Shown: positions 54,642-64,000 of the stretch, piece by piece
How positions within the stretch are numbered: the stretch's first letter is position 1
Layout of the letters: each line of letters begins with the position of its first letter
Source of the DNA: Rugalucina vietnamica
Taxonomy: Eukaryota; Mollusca; Bivalvia; Lucinida; Lucinidae
Length of the DNA: 64,000 nt
Direction of reading: 5' to 3'
NCBI GenBank assembly: GCA_964017185.1
Contig: OZ024880.1
Span: forward strand, 39,584,329-39,648,328
Translations under genes and position numbers: made by a program
Notes under the pieces: model-generated
Told to the model about the DNA's origin: nothing
Database searches by the model: none
Seen by the model: the letters and a program-made list of their open reading frames with translations, nothing else

Positions 54642-56795
54642 AACCAGAGGACCATTGGTCCTGAGAACGCTCACCTGAAGCCTGATCCTGCAGTATTAAG
54701 TCATCATGAAATGACCTTGACCTTGAATACTCACACACCTTTATTGAATTCATAAGTTGTCTGCATCTGCAAAGTTTCAGGTCTCAGGCTATAATAGTTT
54801 CCAAACCCAGTGATTTATGAGAAAACCACAATTTTAATTTTGATATTTAAATGACTTTGGGTCAAGGTCAAGAAATGACCTTGGCCTTCATTAATTACTT
54901 ACCTTCATTGACTCCATTGGTTGTCTGCATCTAGCAACTTTCAGGTCTCAGACTGCAACAGTTTCCAAAATATCCATTGTTTCCGCCTTTTCTCATGTGA
55001 AAGCCTATGTTTCCAAAATTGACCTTGTCGTAAAATAGGTCAAGGTCATCCTATGTTCATCATTTGATTAAACTAGGATGGGCTGGAGTCCCAAATGCTA
55101 CATACCAAGTTTCGCGAAAATTGGCCTGCCGGTTCTGGAGAAGAAAATTTTTGAGTGGCTTTTACCATATATGGGCGTGGCGGCCATCTTGGTAATGTGA
55201 CCTGGATTTCGCGATCAAACTTTCGTCTCCCCTACCCATGGATGCTCCACATAAAATTTCACTTTGATTGGCCCAGCAGTTTCAGAGAAGAAGATCTTTG
55301 AAAAGTGTGTATGGACGACAGACTGGCCAAGGTCAAGAGATGACCTTGACCTACATTAATCACATACCTTCATCTACTCCATTAGTTGTTTGCATCTACC
55401 ACTTTTCAGGCATCAGGCTGCAATAGTTTTCAAAAAATCCATAGTTTTCACTTTTTCCCATGTAAAAGCCTATGTTTCCAAATTTGACCTTGCCGTAAAT
55501 TAGGTCAAGGTTATCCAAGGGTCATCATTTTATCAAACTATGATGGGCTGAAGTCCCCAATGCTACATACCAAGTTTCGTGGAAATCGGCCAACCGGTTC
55601 TGGAGAAGATTTTTGAGTGGTTTTTACCATATATGGGCGTGGCAGCCATCTTGGTCATGTTACCTGGATTTCGCGATTAAATTTTTGTCTCCCCTACCCA
55701 TGGATGCTCCACATAAAATTTCACTTTGATTGGCCCAGCAGTTTCAGAGAAGAAGATCTTTGAAAAGTGTGTATGGACGACAGACTGGCCAAGGTCAAGA
55801 GATGACCTTGACCTACATTAATCACATACCTTCATCTACTCCATTAGTTGTTTGCATCTACCACTTTTCAGGCATCAGGCTGCAATAGTTTTCAAAAAAT
55901 CCATAGTTTTCACTTTTTCCCATGTTAAAGCCTATGTTTCCAAAATTGACCTTGCCGTAAATTAGGTCAAGGTCATCCTAGGGTCATCATTTTATCAAAC
56001 TATGATGGGCTGAAGTCCCAAATGCTACATACCAAGTTTCATGAAAATCGGCCTGCCAGTTCTGGAGAAGAAGATTTTTGAGTGGTTTTTACCATATATG
56101 GGCATGGCAGCCATCTTGGTCATGTGACCTGGATTTCGCAATCAAACTTTCGTCTCCCCTACCCATGGATGCTCCACATAAAATTTCACTTCGATTGGCC
56201 CAGCAGTTTCAGAGAAGAAGATCTTTGAAAAGTGTGTATGGACGACAGACTGGCCAAGGTCAAGAGATGACCTTGACCTACATTAATCACATACCTTCAT
56301 CTACTCCATTAGTTGTTTGCATCTACCACTTTTCAGGCCTCAGGCTGCAATAGTTTTCAAAAAATCCATAGTTTTCACTTTTTCCCATGTTAAAGCCTAT
56401 GTTTCCAAATTTGACCTTGCTGTAAAATAGGTCAAGGTCATCCAAGGGTCATCATTTTATCAAACTAGGATGGGCTGAAGTCCCTGATGCTACATACCAA
56501 GTTTCGTGGAAATCGGCCCACCGGTTCTGGAGAAGAAGATTTTTGAAGGGTTTTTACCATATATGGGCGTGGCGGCCATCTTGGTCATGTGACCTGAATT
56601 TCGCAATCAAACTTGAAATGCCACTACCCAAGGAGGCTCCACATAAAATTTCAACTAGATCGGCCAAGCAGTTTCAGAGAAGAAGATCTTTGAAATTGTG
56701 GACGACGACGACGACGGACGGACGACGGACGGACGCCAGATCATGGCCATCCTATAAGCTCACCTTGTGAGCCTTCGGCTCAGGTGAGCTAAAAA
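54642..56795 (-). mobile_element. GCTCACCTGAGC element, copy C (2.15 kb)
   Basis: Complement of copies A and B: AACCAGAGGACCATTGGTCC, then ~465-bp monomers (GACAGACTGGCCAAGGTCAA near 55315, 55785 and 56246), then GGACGGACGACGGACGGACG and GAGCCTTCGGCTCAGGTGAG ending in CTAAAAAT. It has about the same number of monomers as copy A. Frames such as 56078-56353 and 56543-56770 read across monomers (MKGFYHIWAWRPSWSC and similar, repeated at each monomer) and are not genes. Confidence 0.92.
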
Positions 56796-56912
56796 TAAAC
56801 AAGTCCCATTTTGAGAAAATGTGTTCATGCTAATTACTGTATTTGCAAACCATCTCTCAGCAAAATTCCTACATGCAGTCCAATCACAGCATTTGTTGTC
56901 AAAGTTATGTAC

Positions 56913-57014
56913 CTGAATTTGCTCACCCTGCTGGTATGCCTGTGTAGGTTTGCAGGTAGGCTTGTTTCTGTCAATGAGACCCACTTTGTCAGGGAAATTG
57001 GCTCCAACTAAGAT
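56913..57014 (-). CDS. Probable internal exon, unidentified extracellular-type protein
   Basis: On the minus strand, CTGTATCTCCACAG (a strong 3' splice site) opens an exon of exactly 34 codons reading ILVGANFPDKVGLIDRNKPT then CKPTQAYQQGEQIQ, closed by CAG/GTACAT, a fair 5' splice site. Phase 0 on both sides. The sequence is non-repetitive, lies in a region free of repeats, and includes one cysteine, Gly/Pro/Asp turns and charged positions typical of a secreted or extracellular domain. I do not recognise the family. It is the best evidence for a minus-strand host gene together with 63399-63479. Confidence 0.5.
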
Positions 57015-58020
57015 CTGTGGAGATACAGGACATAGACACTGAGATAAATAAAGAACATAAATAAATTACAAAGTTGGATAAACAAATTATGGGTAAAGAT
57101 CAAGTTGATATTGACAGTATACAAACAATATATGAGAAAGTCACTAGGAGGATAGAGGAATAAAATATTTCTGTCAAGTAAAGGGGAGGTAAGAAAGTGC
57201 CTTACTTGTACACTGGCCTTTGAAGCTACCTGGCCCTGTGACCTTATGGGGAGACAACTGGGGGGGGGGGGGGGGGGGGGTTGAAGGCACTACAAATTAA
57301 GCAAAGATGCATTCACACATCCCTGGCATAAACCGGCATGAATGACCCCACACATAAATGTCACAAATATAGACAATATCAGACCATCATAAAGCTCACA
57401 AAATTCTTGATCATTCCAATACTATGCTTACTGAATATTATTCCAAGACAATTCCAGCAGAAATGATTTCCGATACCATAAATCGTGATATTTTCACACT
57501 AACTAGCCTCCGAGGCTCTAATTACCGCGATAAGACTCCAAACATTGATCACCATATAAGGTAAACATTATGGAATCAGTCTCTGGCTTTAATTTGAGTC
57601 TGAGCATACATAACTGGAGAAATGACATGTGGATCTGGTGAAGACTATGGCCATGAGCCGTTACCTCATATTCTAATTGCAGGCATCAAAAATTACACAA
57701 GATCAACTAAGGCACATATATGTGAATACAGCCTTATATAACAAAGATCATTATTCTGTCTGTCAAGCCACAGCTAATTCTACCAGGATGTGCGAAAAAT
57801 GAGTTGGAGTTTAGGTGGTAAGTTCTAATCTGTCTCTTGGTACAAATTAGTTTGCAATCAAAAGAAGACAAATATAATCAGGCAATCAACTGATTATTTC
57901 TTAATAGGAAATCATGGTTCAGGTCTCTTATCAGCCTGTTAGCAGCTGAGTGATATCTACTGATTAACACGACTTCTTACATACAGGGATGGCTTTGATA
58001 GGTAATGTTCTATCATCATA
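57015..58020. other. Probable intron; poly-G tract
   Basis: Holds a run of about 22 guanines at 57260-57281. Otherwise AT-rich and without recognised repeats or exons. Confidence 0.4.
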
Positions 58021-58256
58021 TGAGCCGCCCCATGGGAAAACCAACAATCTGCATATGCGAAAACAAAGACGCAGATCAGCTTCGCGGTAACCGCGAAGCT
58101 GATCAGCGCCTTTGTTTTCGCTTCTCGGATAGTACAATTCCTCTACTACTTAAATCCGAAATTTCAAGCTTCTAGCTCTTTTCTGTAGCTGTACAGGCCG
58201 GTTTGTGTCGGACCTGTTCGGAAACCACATTGTTGGTTTTCCCATCAGGCGGCTCA
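58021..58256 (+). mobile_element. Hairpin MITE family 1, copy g
   Basis: Cleanest copy: TGAGCCGCCCCATGGGAAAA and TTTTCCCATCAGGCGGCTCA are the TIRs, flanked by TA on both sides (CATA before, TATA after). The central hairpin arms, GCGAAAACAAAGACGCAGAT and complement around CTTCGCGGTAACCGCGAAG, are nearly perfect. Confidence 0.92.
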
Positions 58257-58404
58257 TATATCATTGCATACACATCATTAGTTCACTTCAATCAGAGATG
58301 CTCCTGAGACAACGTCTCCTCAAGGGACAACCAAGTACAAGAAACTTCTGTTCAATCATTTGCAATAAATCACATCAAAATTAAATCAAAACAGAAAATT
58401 CAAC

Positions 58405-59868
58405 TAGCCCAGATAGCTCAGCAGGGAGCCCCGATAGCTCAGCGGAGAGCCCCGATAGCTCAGCGGTGAGCTCAGATAGCTCAGCGGGGAGCCCAGATAG
58501 GTCAGTGGGGAGCCCTGATAGCAGCAGGGACCCTGGAGCCCAGATAGCTCAGCGGGGAGCCAAGATAGCTCAGGGGGCACAGATAGCTCAGCAGGGAGCC
58601 CAGATAGCTCAGTGGGGAGCCCAGATAGCTCAGTGGTGAGCCCAGATAGCTCAGTGAGGAGCCCAGGATAGCTCAGTGGGGAGCCCAGATAGCTCAGCAC
58701 GGAGCCCAGATAGCTCAGCAGGGAGCCCAGCGAGGAGCCCATAATAGCTCAGCTGGGAGCCCAGATAGCTCAGCGGGGAGCCCAGATAGCTCAGCAGGGA
58801 ACCCATATAGCTCAGCAGGGGGCCCAGATAGCTCAGCAGGGAGCCCAGATAGCTCAGCGGGGAGCCCAGATAGCTCAGTGGGGAGCCCAGATAGCTCAGC
58901 AGGCAACCCATATATAGCTCAGCAGGAAGCCCATATAGCTCAGCAGGGAGCCCAGATAGCTCAGCAGGGAGCCCAGATAGCTCAGCAGGGAACCCAGATA
59001 GCTCTCAGCAGGGAGCCCAGATAGCTCAGCAGCTAGCCCTGATAGCTCAGAAGGGAGCCCTCCCTGACAGCTCAGCAGGGAGCCCAGATAGCTCAGCAGG
59101 AAGCCCAGCAGGGAGCCCAGATAGCCGGGAACCCAGATAGCTCAGCAGCGAGCCCAGATAGCTCAGCAGGGAACCCAGATAGCTCAGCAGCGAGCCCAGC
59201 AGAGAGCCCAGATAGCTCAGAGGGGAGCCCAGATAGCTCAAGAGGGAGCCCAGATAGCTCAGGAGGGCCCAGATAGCTCAGCCGGGAGCCCAGATAGCTC
59301 AGCAGGAAGCCCAGCAGGGAGCCCAGATAGCTCAGCAGGAAGCCCAGCAGGGAGCCCAGATAGCCGGGAACCCAGATAGCTCAGCAGCGAGCCCAGATAG
59401 CTCAGCAGGGAACCCAGATAGCTCAGCAGCGAGCCCAGCAGAGAGCCCAGATAGCTCAGAGGGGAGCCCAGATAGCTCAAGAGGGAGCCCAGATAGCTCA
59501 GGAGGGCCCAGATAGCTCAGCCGGGAGCCCAGATAGCTCAGCAGGAAGCCCAGCAGGGAGCCCAGATAGCTCAGCCGGGAACCCAGATAGCTCAGCACGG
59601 AGCCTGGATAGCTCAGCAGGGACCCCAGATAGCTCAGCAGGGACCCCAGATAGCTCAGCAGGGACCCCAGATAGCTCAGCAGGGAACCCATGCCAGATAG
59701 CTCAGCAGGGAGCCCAGCAGGGAGCCCAGATAGCTCAACGGGGAGCCCAGATAGCTCAGCAGGGAGCCCAGATAGCTCAGCAGGAAGCCCAGCTAGCTCA
59801 GCTGGGAACCCAGATAGCTCAGCGGGGAGCCCAGATAGCTCAGCGGGGAACCCAGATACCCGAGTCCG
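58405..59868. repeat. 1.46-kb minisatellite, 21-bp unit, A-box-like
   Basis: About 70 units of 21 bp with consensus AGCTCAGCAGGGAGCCCAGA then T, read AGATAGCTCAGCGGGGAGCC when started elsewhere. Since 21 is a codon multiple, both strands have long repetitive frames (minus ELSGLPA and SYLGSLL, plus DSSAGSP); the longest is 196 codons (59332-59922). Stops, missing splice sites and frame switches between units argue against a gene. Typical units contain TAGCTCAGCGGG, which fits the RNA polymerase III A-box consensus TRGYNNARNNGG. A ~239-bp block (about 59101 and 59340) is itself duplicated within the array. Confidence 0.93.
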
Positions 59869-60302
59869 AAGTGTGTTTGAATTCTGAGTAAAAAATACTT
59901 CTTCCAAACGTTTCAATCCCATTGGTAATGAAGGTAAAAATATCGATTAATCAAATTGTTTTTGAAGTGCTAATTTACATGGTTTGACTGGGCGCAATGA
60001 TTTCACAGGGTATACCCTGACCAAACTTCAAGAACTGCCCTGGCACCTATAAGCAGAATCGAACCTCCTGTAAGTAACTAAGCTTTTTAGTGTCCTGTCT
60101 GTAATGGAAAGTGGGGGGGGGGGGGGGGGGGAGACAGATCTAAAGGAAGCTAGTGCAAACCCTGCTGACATCAATTTTATTCTTTATGGAAAGTTACAGA
60201 AAAGCCAGGTAACAATCACACATGACAAGCATTGCAGGGTAACTATTAGTATCACCAACCAGTACAAGATGCCTTGCAATGTTGCACAAACATTCTATAA
60301 TT

Positions 60303-60540
60303 ATGAGAAGAGACACGAGAAAACTGGTTTTCGGGGTGTCCGACCAGGTCTGACACAAACTGACCTGTACAGTCACAGAAGCAGGCTAGAAGCTTGAAAT
60401 TTCGGATTTAAGAAGAAAAGAAATTGTACTATCCATATAGCGAAAACAAAGGTGCTGATCAGCTTCGCCGTTACTGCGAACCTGATCTGCGCCTTTGTTC
60501 TCGCATAGGCAAAAATCCGGTTTTCTTGTGACGTAGCTCA
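60303..60540 (-). mobile_element. Hairpin MITE family 1, copy h
   Basis: Inverted like copy f: TGAGAAGAGACACGAGAAAA, ATTTCGGATTTAAGAAGAAA, hairpin arms with GCGAAAACAAAGGTGCTGAT, and the end TCTTGTGACGTAGCTCA, flanked by TA (AATTA before, TATG after). The frame 60104-60397 runs from outside into this MITE. Confidence 0.85.
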
Positions 60541-61810
60541 TATGTAATATTCCATGTAACATGGAAACTATGATGTAACATGTAGCAGATCTATCAGTTC
60601 TTATTATGGTAACCTCTGATCACTGAACTGATGACTGTTTAATCATGATGGAGAATGAAACTTATTGTTATTAACTGAGTTTGCTGTCGACCAATTAACT
60701 AACAATTATAATGCTTTCTTACACACTGAAAGCTGCTTCATCTCTGAGACCATCACCTTAGCTAAGGTTGAGAAGCAACTATACCACTATTAGCTAAATA
60801 AAGAAATTTACATAGCTAGAGAAAAAGGTAAAGTTAGTAAGCAATGATCAGGAAATTTAAATGGCATATCAGAAAGAAATTCCCAATCCAAAAAAAAAAA
60901 AAAATCAAACAAGAAATTCTAAATTGACAATCAGGTATTTATCATGTGACAAAGAGAACATGTCGCAAGCCAAGTGAGCAACTATTTCCCAATAGGCAGC
61001 CACTCACGTACTCAATATGAAAACATACACACAATGCAAACAGCACAAAACTCAACACCAAAACATTACAATTAGTCATTTAGAATCACAACAGATGTAA
61101 CGCCTTGATTAAAATCATGATTTTGATACAACTATTCCCAACATTGTTAAATCTAAATAAAGCAATTTTCATAAATAAAAAGTTAAATCAAAACTGTGAT
61201 GACAAATCATGACATGTCCCAAAGTACTCTTTTATATCAACTAGTACATACAATAAACTGCAGAATGTGTGGTCCTCATATGGTGATTCAACAATCATGC
61301 AGCTTTGTTACTTCATTTTATTTTTCTTGCTACATCAATTAAGGCATAAAATTGGTGAAAGAATGCAATATCAAAAACTTAATATACATGTACCACAGAA
61401 AGTGTCACCAATGCAATGAGTCAAGGAAATGATTCCTAATACCCTTCCAAGCCCTAGATTTGGTTGACCAACATTGTGACTCAAACATGTCCCACAATAA
61501 TAATATTGATAATATAATAACTACTGTATAAATTACAATTTACATACAACTATTATAGGAAGTGGTTAGAAAGTTTTGTTTGAGCAGGTTTCAATTCACT
61601 GTTAGTTTGTTAGCCAAATACATTGAAATGAAGTCTAAATAGCTGTCTAAACAAGTTTATAATGAAGTAAAAACCAAATATTGCTACTAAACCGATTAAC
61701 TAGTAATTGAAGAATTGAGGTGTGTGTTTACATACTGAAATTGAAGCAATAGTCAATGAAATTGAACCAAGTTTGATATGACTACTACACACATTACTTT
61801 TAGAGATTCA
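60541..61810. other. Dispersed repeat copy; otherwise no gene
   Basis: Positions 60815-61115 are the uninterrupted counterpart of 51145-52030. The rest (60541-60814 and 61116-61810) is AT-rich with no recognised gene or element. The A run at 60890-60904 looks like slippage. Confidence 0.5.
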
Positions 61811-62089
61811 CATTACGAAAACACGCCCGTGCACTATAGAGAAATTTTTTTGGTTGTGAAAATCTAAAATTTCATTAGAATTTTGTTTTATATTTTTCTT
61901 ATTTTTGCTCAAAACATAGATTGTGGGTACACATTAGAACCGCCTCGCCGAGGCGGTTCTAACGAGTACCCACAATCTATGTTTTGGAGCAAAAATAAGA
62001 AAAATAGGTATACCCCTGCATACCCCAGGTTTACTATATAAAAGTGGGGTTTAAGGGGGTATACATTACACGGACATGTTTTCCTGATG
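61811..62089 (-). mobile_element. Hairpin MITE family 2, copy C
   Basis: Ends CATTACGAAAACACGCCCGTG and, inverted, CATGTTTTCCTGATG. The central hairpin (ACATAGATTGTGGGTAC, then CGCCTCGCCGAGGCGG, then GTACCCACAATCTATGT) is identical to copy B's over most of its length, so B and C are close relatives. Same orientation as B. Confidence 0.88.
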
Positions 62090-62270
62090 ATCACTTGGAT
62101 TGAACAACTAAATCTTGAGAACTGCAGATGATGAGGGAGTCTGTTGGGCTTTCATGTGAAACTGGTTCAAGACCCCCAGTAATTCTATATTACAGACTTT
62201 GAACGGTTGAGCACTTTTTACGTGCATATTCATATTTTAGTGAAGTACAGAACTTCAAGTACAAGACAGT

Positions 62271-62475
62271 GACCACCTTTAGGGAAATAGCTGCAAGCTT
62301 GGCTTACTGTATGTTCTCTACACTACGTATCAGTATCTATTTGTAATTTTGGTTTATCAGTATCTATTTGTAATTTTGGTTGTTTCCAGACTTGGTTTTA
62401 AGAGTGGGACTTTGGTGCTGATTGCGTAATTTCCTGATCATTGCTTACATTTAACCTTTTACTAAGGTTTTCTTA
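62271..62475. repeat. Dispersed repeat, inverted copy
   Basis: Complement of the 51145/60815 repeat: AAATAGCTGCAAGCTTGGCT then TACTGTATGTTCTC corresponds to GAGAACATGTCGCAAGCCAA and GTGAGCAACTATTT on the other strand, and CCTGATCATTGCTTAC to AAGCAATGATCAGG. Divergent. Confidence 0.5.
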
Positions 62476-62770
62476 TTTCACATTCCAGCAAGGTTTTCTT
62501 TGGGTTAATGTTTTAACGGATCCATGATATTTGCCTACAGCAGAACACTTAAAGAATTGAAGATAAATAAAATGAAACCTTAGAAAAACAAGAGAAAACA
62601 TACGTTTAAAGTGTGAGTCTCTGATTTAATGGATCAACAGTAATGTAAATAAACTGAAAGAGAGTAATGCACCATAGAGTGATCCTAAGGACAGGCTTAT
62701 CGCAATGATCTAAATATTCTTTGGACACAATGATGTAAATATTAGTATGACTGCCTTTCAAAATGAACTC

Positions 62771-62864
62771 CATCAGAAAAACATATCCATGTAATGTATA
62801 GATTGTGGGCACATGTTAGAACTGCCTTGGTAAGATGGTTCTAATGTGTACCCACAATCTATGT
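62771..62864 (+). mobile_element. Hairpin MITE family 2, minimal deleted copy D
   Basis: Has the left TIR CATCAGAAAAACATATCCATG but goes almost at once into a shortened central hairpin (ATAGATTGTGGGCACATG .. TGTACCCACAATCTATGT). The tracts between TIR and hairpin that the other copies carry are missing and no right TIR is seen, so it is an internal-deletion derivative. Confidence 0.7.
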
Positions 62865-63398
62865 AGGACAATTTCTCACGGACCACAGTTTGTGATCTAC
62901 CACTGAGCCACCTAGTTCCCCATTTAATCCAGTAAGAGGAAACCTAAGGCCTAGCTTAGTTCAAGAGCAACACTTAAAGGGAGTGTTATGTAAGGTCTTG
63001 TGAGCTTTAATTCTAAAGAAAACCATATAAATCTTCATCAAAACACTGTAACAAGATTAAAATCATAACTTTACTAAATTAGTTCTTGAACTGTAAGGCA
63101 CAGCTAAGAAGTTTAATCATCTAGAGGGTGTTGTAAGCATTTAGACTAACACTGATCTAATCATAGGTCACTAAGAGGATTGAAACACTTCAGGAGCACA
63201 ATCAACACTCAGGAAAAGCAAGGTGGCAATGTTTTAACAGGTGCCTGGTGACCAGGATTAAATAACTTGATTGAATAAAGCTGGAAATTTTATTCAAGTT
63301 TACCCTGATGCACATGCAGACAAAATTGAAAACATTCAAGAATCCTTTCCTACCTAAATGTGTTGTGTAATAAAAACTTTGAGGTACTTGTCACTTAC

Positions 63399-63479
63399 AT
63401 TGGTGATGCTGATGATGTGGAGCCTGACATAGTCGTCAAGCTCCAATAAGAACATGTAAATTTTAAAGGTGATAATGCA
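63399..63479 (-). CDS. Probable internal exon, unidentified protein
   Basis: On the minus strand the exon reads CIITFKIYMFLLELDDYVRL then HIISITN and is closed by AAT/GTAAGT, an excellent 5' splice site at 63393-63398. It is exactly 27 codons, phase 0 on both sides. The 3' splice site is CTACAAATGACAAG, weak by itself; the pyrimidine tract would have to come from the array at 63494-63587, which on this strand reads GACTTTTTTTCC repeatedly. The alternating hydrophobic pattern suggests a beta-sandwich strand pair. Family not recognised. Together with 56913-57014 it fits one minus-strand gene. Confidence 0.45.
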
Positions 63480-63493
63480 CTTGTCATTTGTAG

Positions 63494-63587
63494 GTGGACG
63501 GAAAAAAAGTCACAGGAAAAAAAGTCACGGAAATAAAGTCACGGAAAAAAAGTCACAGGAAAAAAAGTCACAGGAAAAAAAGTCACA
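63494..63587. repeat. GTCAC/poly-A minisatellite, locus 3
   Basis: Six or seven units GGAAAAAAAGTCACA or GGAAATAAAGTCAC, preceded by GGTGGAC. The same GTGGACGG junction appears, inverted, at 25495-25540. It lies 13 bp upstream (in minus-strand sense) of the candidate exon 63399-63479. Confidence 0.85.
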
Positions 63588-63754
63588 AAATTAAAGACTA
63601 AAAGAAAGTACATATAATCTGTACATAATTGAAGTAGGCTATAATTTTCAGGTTTAAAGTAAGAAATGATGACAAACTTTCATAATTAAAACTAAATTCC
63701 TAATCTAGAAATTGAAAATAACTAAAACAAATAAATGATGGGAACCATCCTAGT

Positions 63755-63955
63755 ATATGGGGCACGGTGGTACAAATGTAAACCATGGAGCCAGAGGAAA
63801 GGGGCTGGAAACCTAATGCTGCAATGTATACATGATGTGCACTTGAACAAGACAAAGCTCCCAGAGCACTGGTTTAGTACTTGGGAAGCATTAGCTCCAT
63901 ACCGGCATGACCGAAAAATGATAATCGGGACGTAAACCACGAACCCAAAACAAAA
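63755..63955 (+). mobile_element. tRNA-derived SINE, decayed copy 5
   Basis: The tRNA-like head is largely eroded (GGGGCACGGTGGTACAAATG); GCACTTGAACAAGACAAAGC replaces the usual GTCCTTGAGCAAGACAC motif. The tail CATACCGGCATGACCGAAAA then TGATAATCGGGACGTAAACC matches the shared 3' domain, ending in an A-rich stretch. Confidence 0.65.
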
Positions 63956-64000
63956 ATATTTTTCATAATGTTAGTAATAATAAAAATAATGTCAATTTCT

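Noticed and set aside
56078-56770. Frames starting MSGFYHIWAW/MKGFYHIWAW, also at 42187-42396 and 43175-43381
   Set aside because: They arise from the repeated GGCGTGGC..CCATCTTGGTCATGTG tract of GCTCACCTGAGC monomers.
59332-59922. 196-codon minus-strand frame in the 21-bp minisatellite (ELSGLPA repeats)
   Set aside because: A 21-bp unit keeps any frame open; equally repetitive frames exist on the other strand. The first ~18 codons lie in unrelated flank without promoter or splice evidence.

Overview
This window is eukaryotic, very probably from a marine invertebrate and most likely a bivalve mollusc. It is AT-rich, has no compact operons or long open reading frames, and is packed with mobile-element relics and tandem repeats. 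The bivalve assignment is an inference. It rests on three families built as two conserved ends around tandem inner monomers, the layout described for the 'pearl' elements of bivalves, and on tRNA-derived SINEs with a shared 3' domain. No rRNA, functional tRNA, CRISPR array or complete protein-coding gene was found.

Layout. 1-10 kb: a foldback repeat, a ~700-bp direct duplication, a 2.1-kb element with 83-bp terminal inverted repeats (TIRs) and a perfect 9-bp target duplication (Mutator-like), copies of a hairpin-centred MITE (family 1), a TTAA-flanked element, a CpG-dense TIR element and a second hairpin MITE (family 2). 10-20 kb: two candidate minus-strand exons, a 1.8-kb element with ~190-bp monomers, two hAT-like MITEs, a SINE and a decayed LINE fragment. 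20-31 kb: more SINEs, a 1.3-kb TIR element filled with about 55 copies of the palindrome AGATATCT mostly 21 bp apart, and a 3.5-kb minisatellite of 41-bp units. 31-47 kb: an element ending in a hairpin plus CTAG, a 5.3-kb concentric inverted-repeat structure, and two large GCTCACCTGAGC elements, one inserted inside a family 1 MITE. 47-64 kb: minisatellites of 37, 79 and 21 bp, a third large GCTCACCTGAGC element on the minus strand, nested MITEs and further MITE and SINE copies.

Host genes. Six minus-strand segments look like exons by open frame and splice-site context: 63399-63479, 56913-57014, 46516-46605, 41865-41999, 10519-10693 and 10081-10171. The best two (63399-63479 and 56913-57014) are each a whole number of codons in phase 0. 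The simplest reading is that much of the window is intron of one or more minus-strand genes whose introns have been filled by repeats. I could not assign any of these exons to a named protein. Two weaker plus-strand candidates are at 20870-20908 and 26271-26399.

Most conspicuous structures: the 21-bp-phased AGATATCT array bounded by TIRs and a near-8-bp target duplication; the 21-bp minisatellite whose every typical unit fits the tRNA A-box consensus; the 41-bp minisatellite whose unit carries a p53-type decamer; and the insertion of a GCTCACCTGAGC element between T residues of a MITE, which points to Helentron-type transposition.
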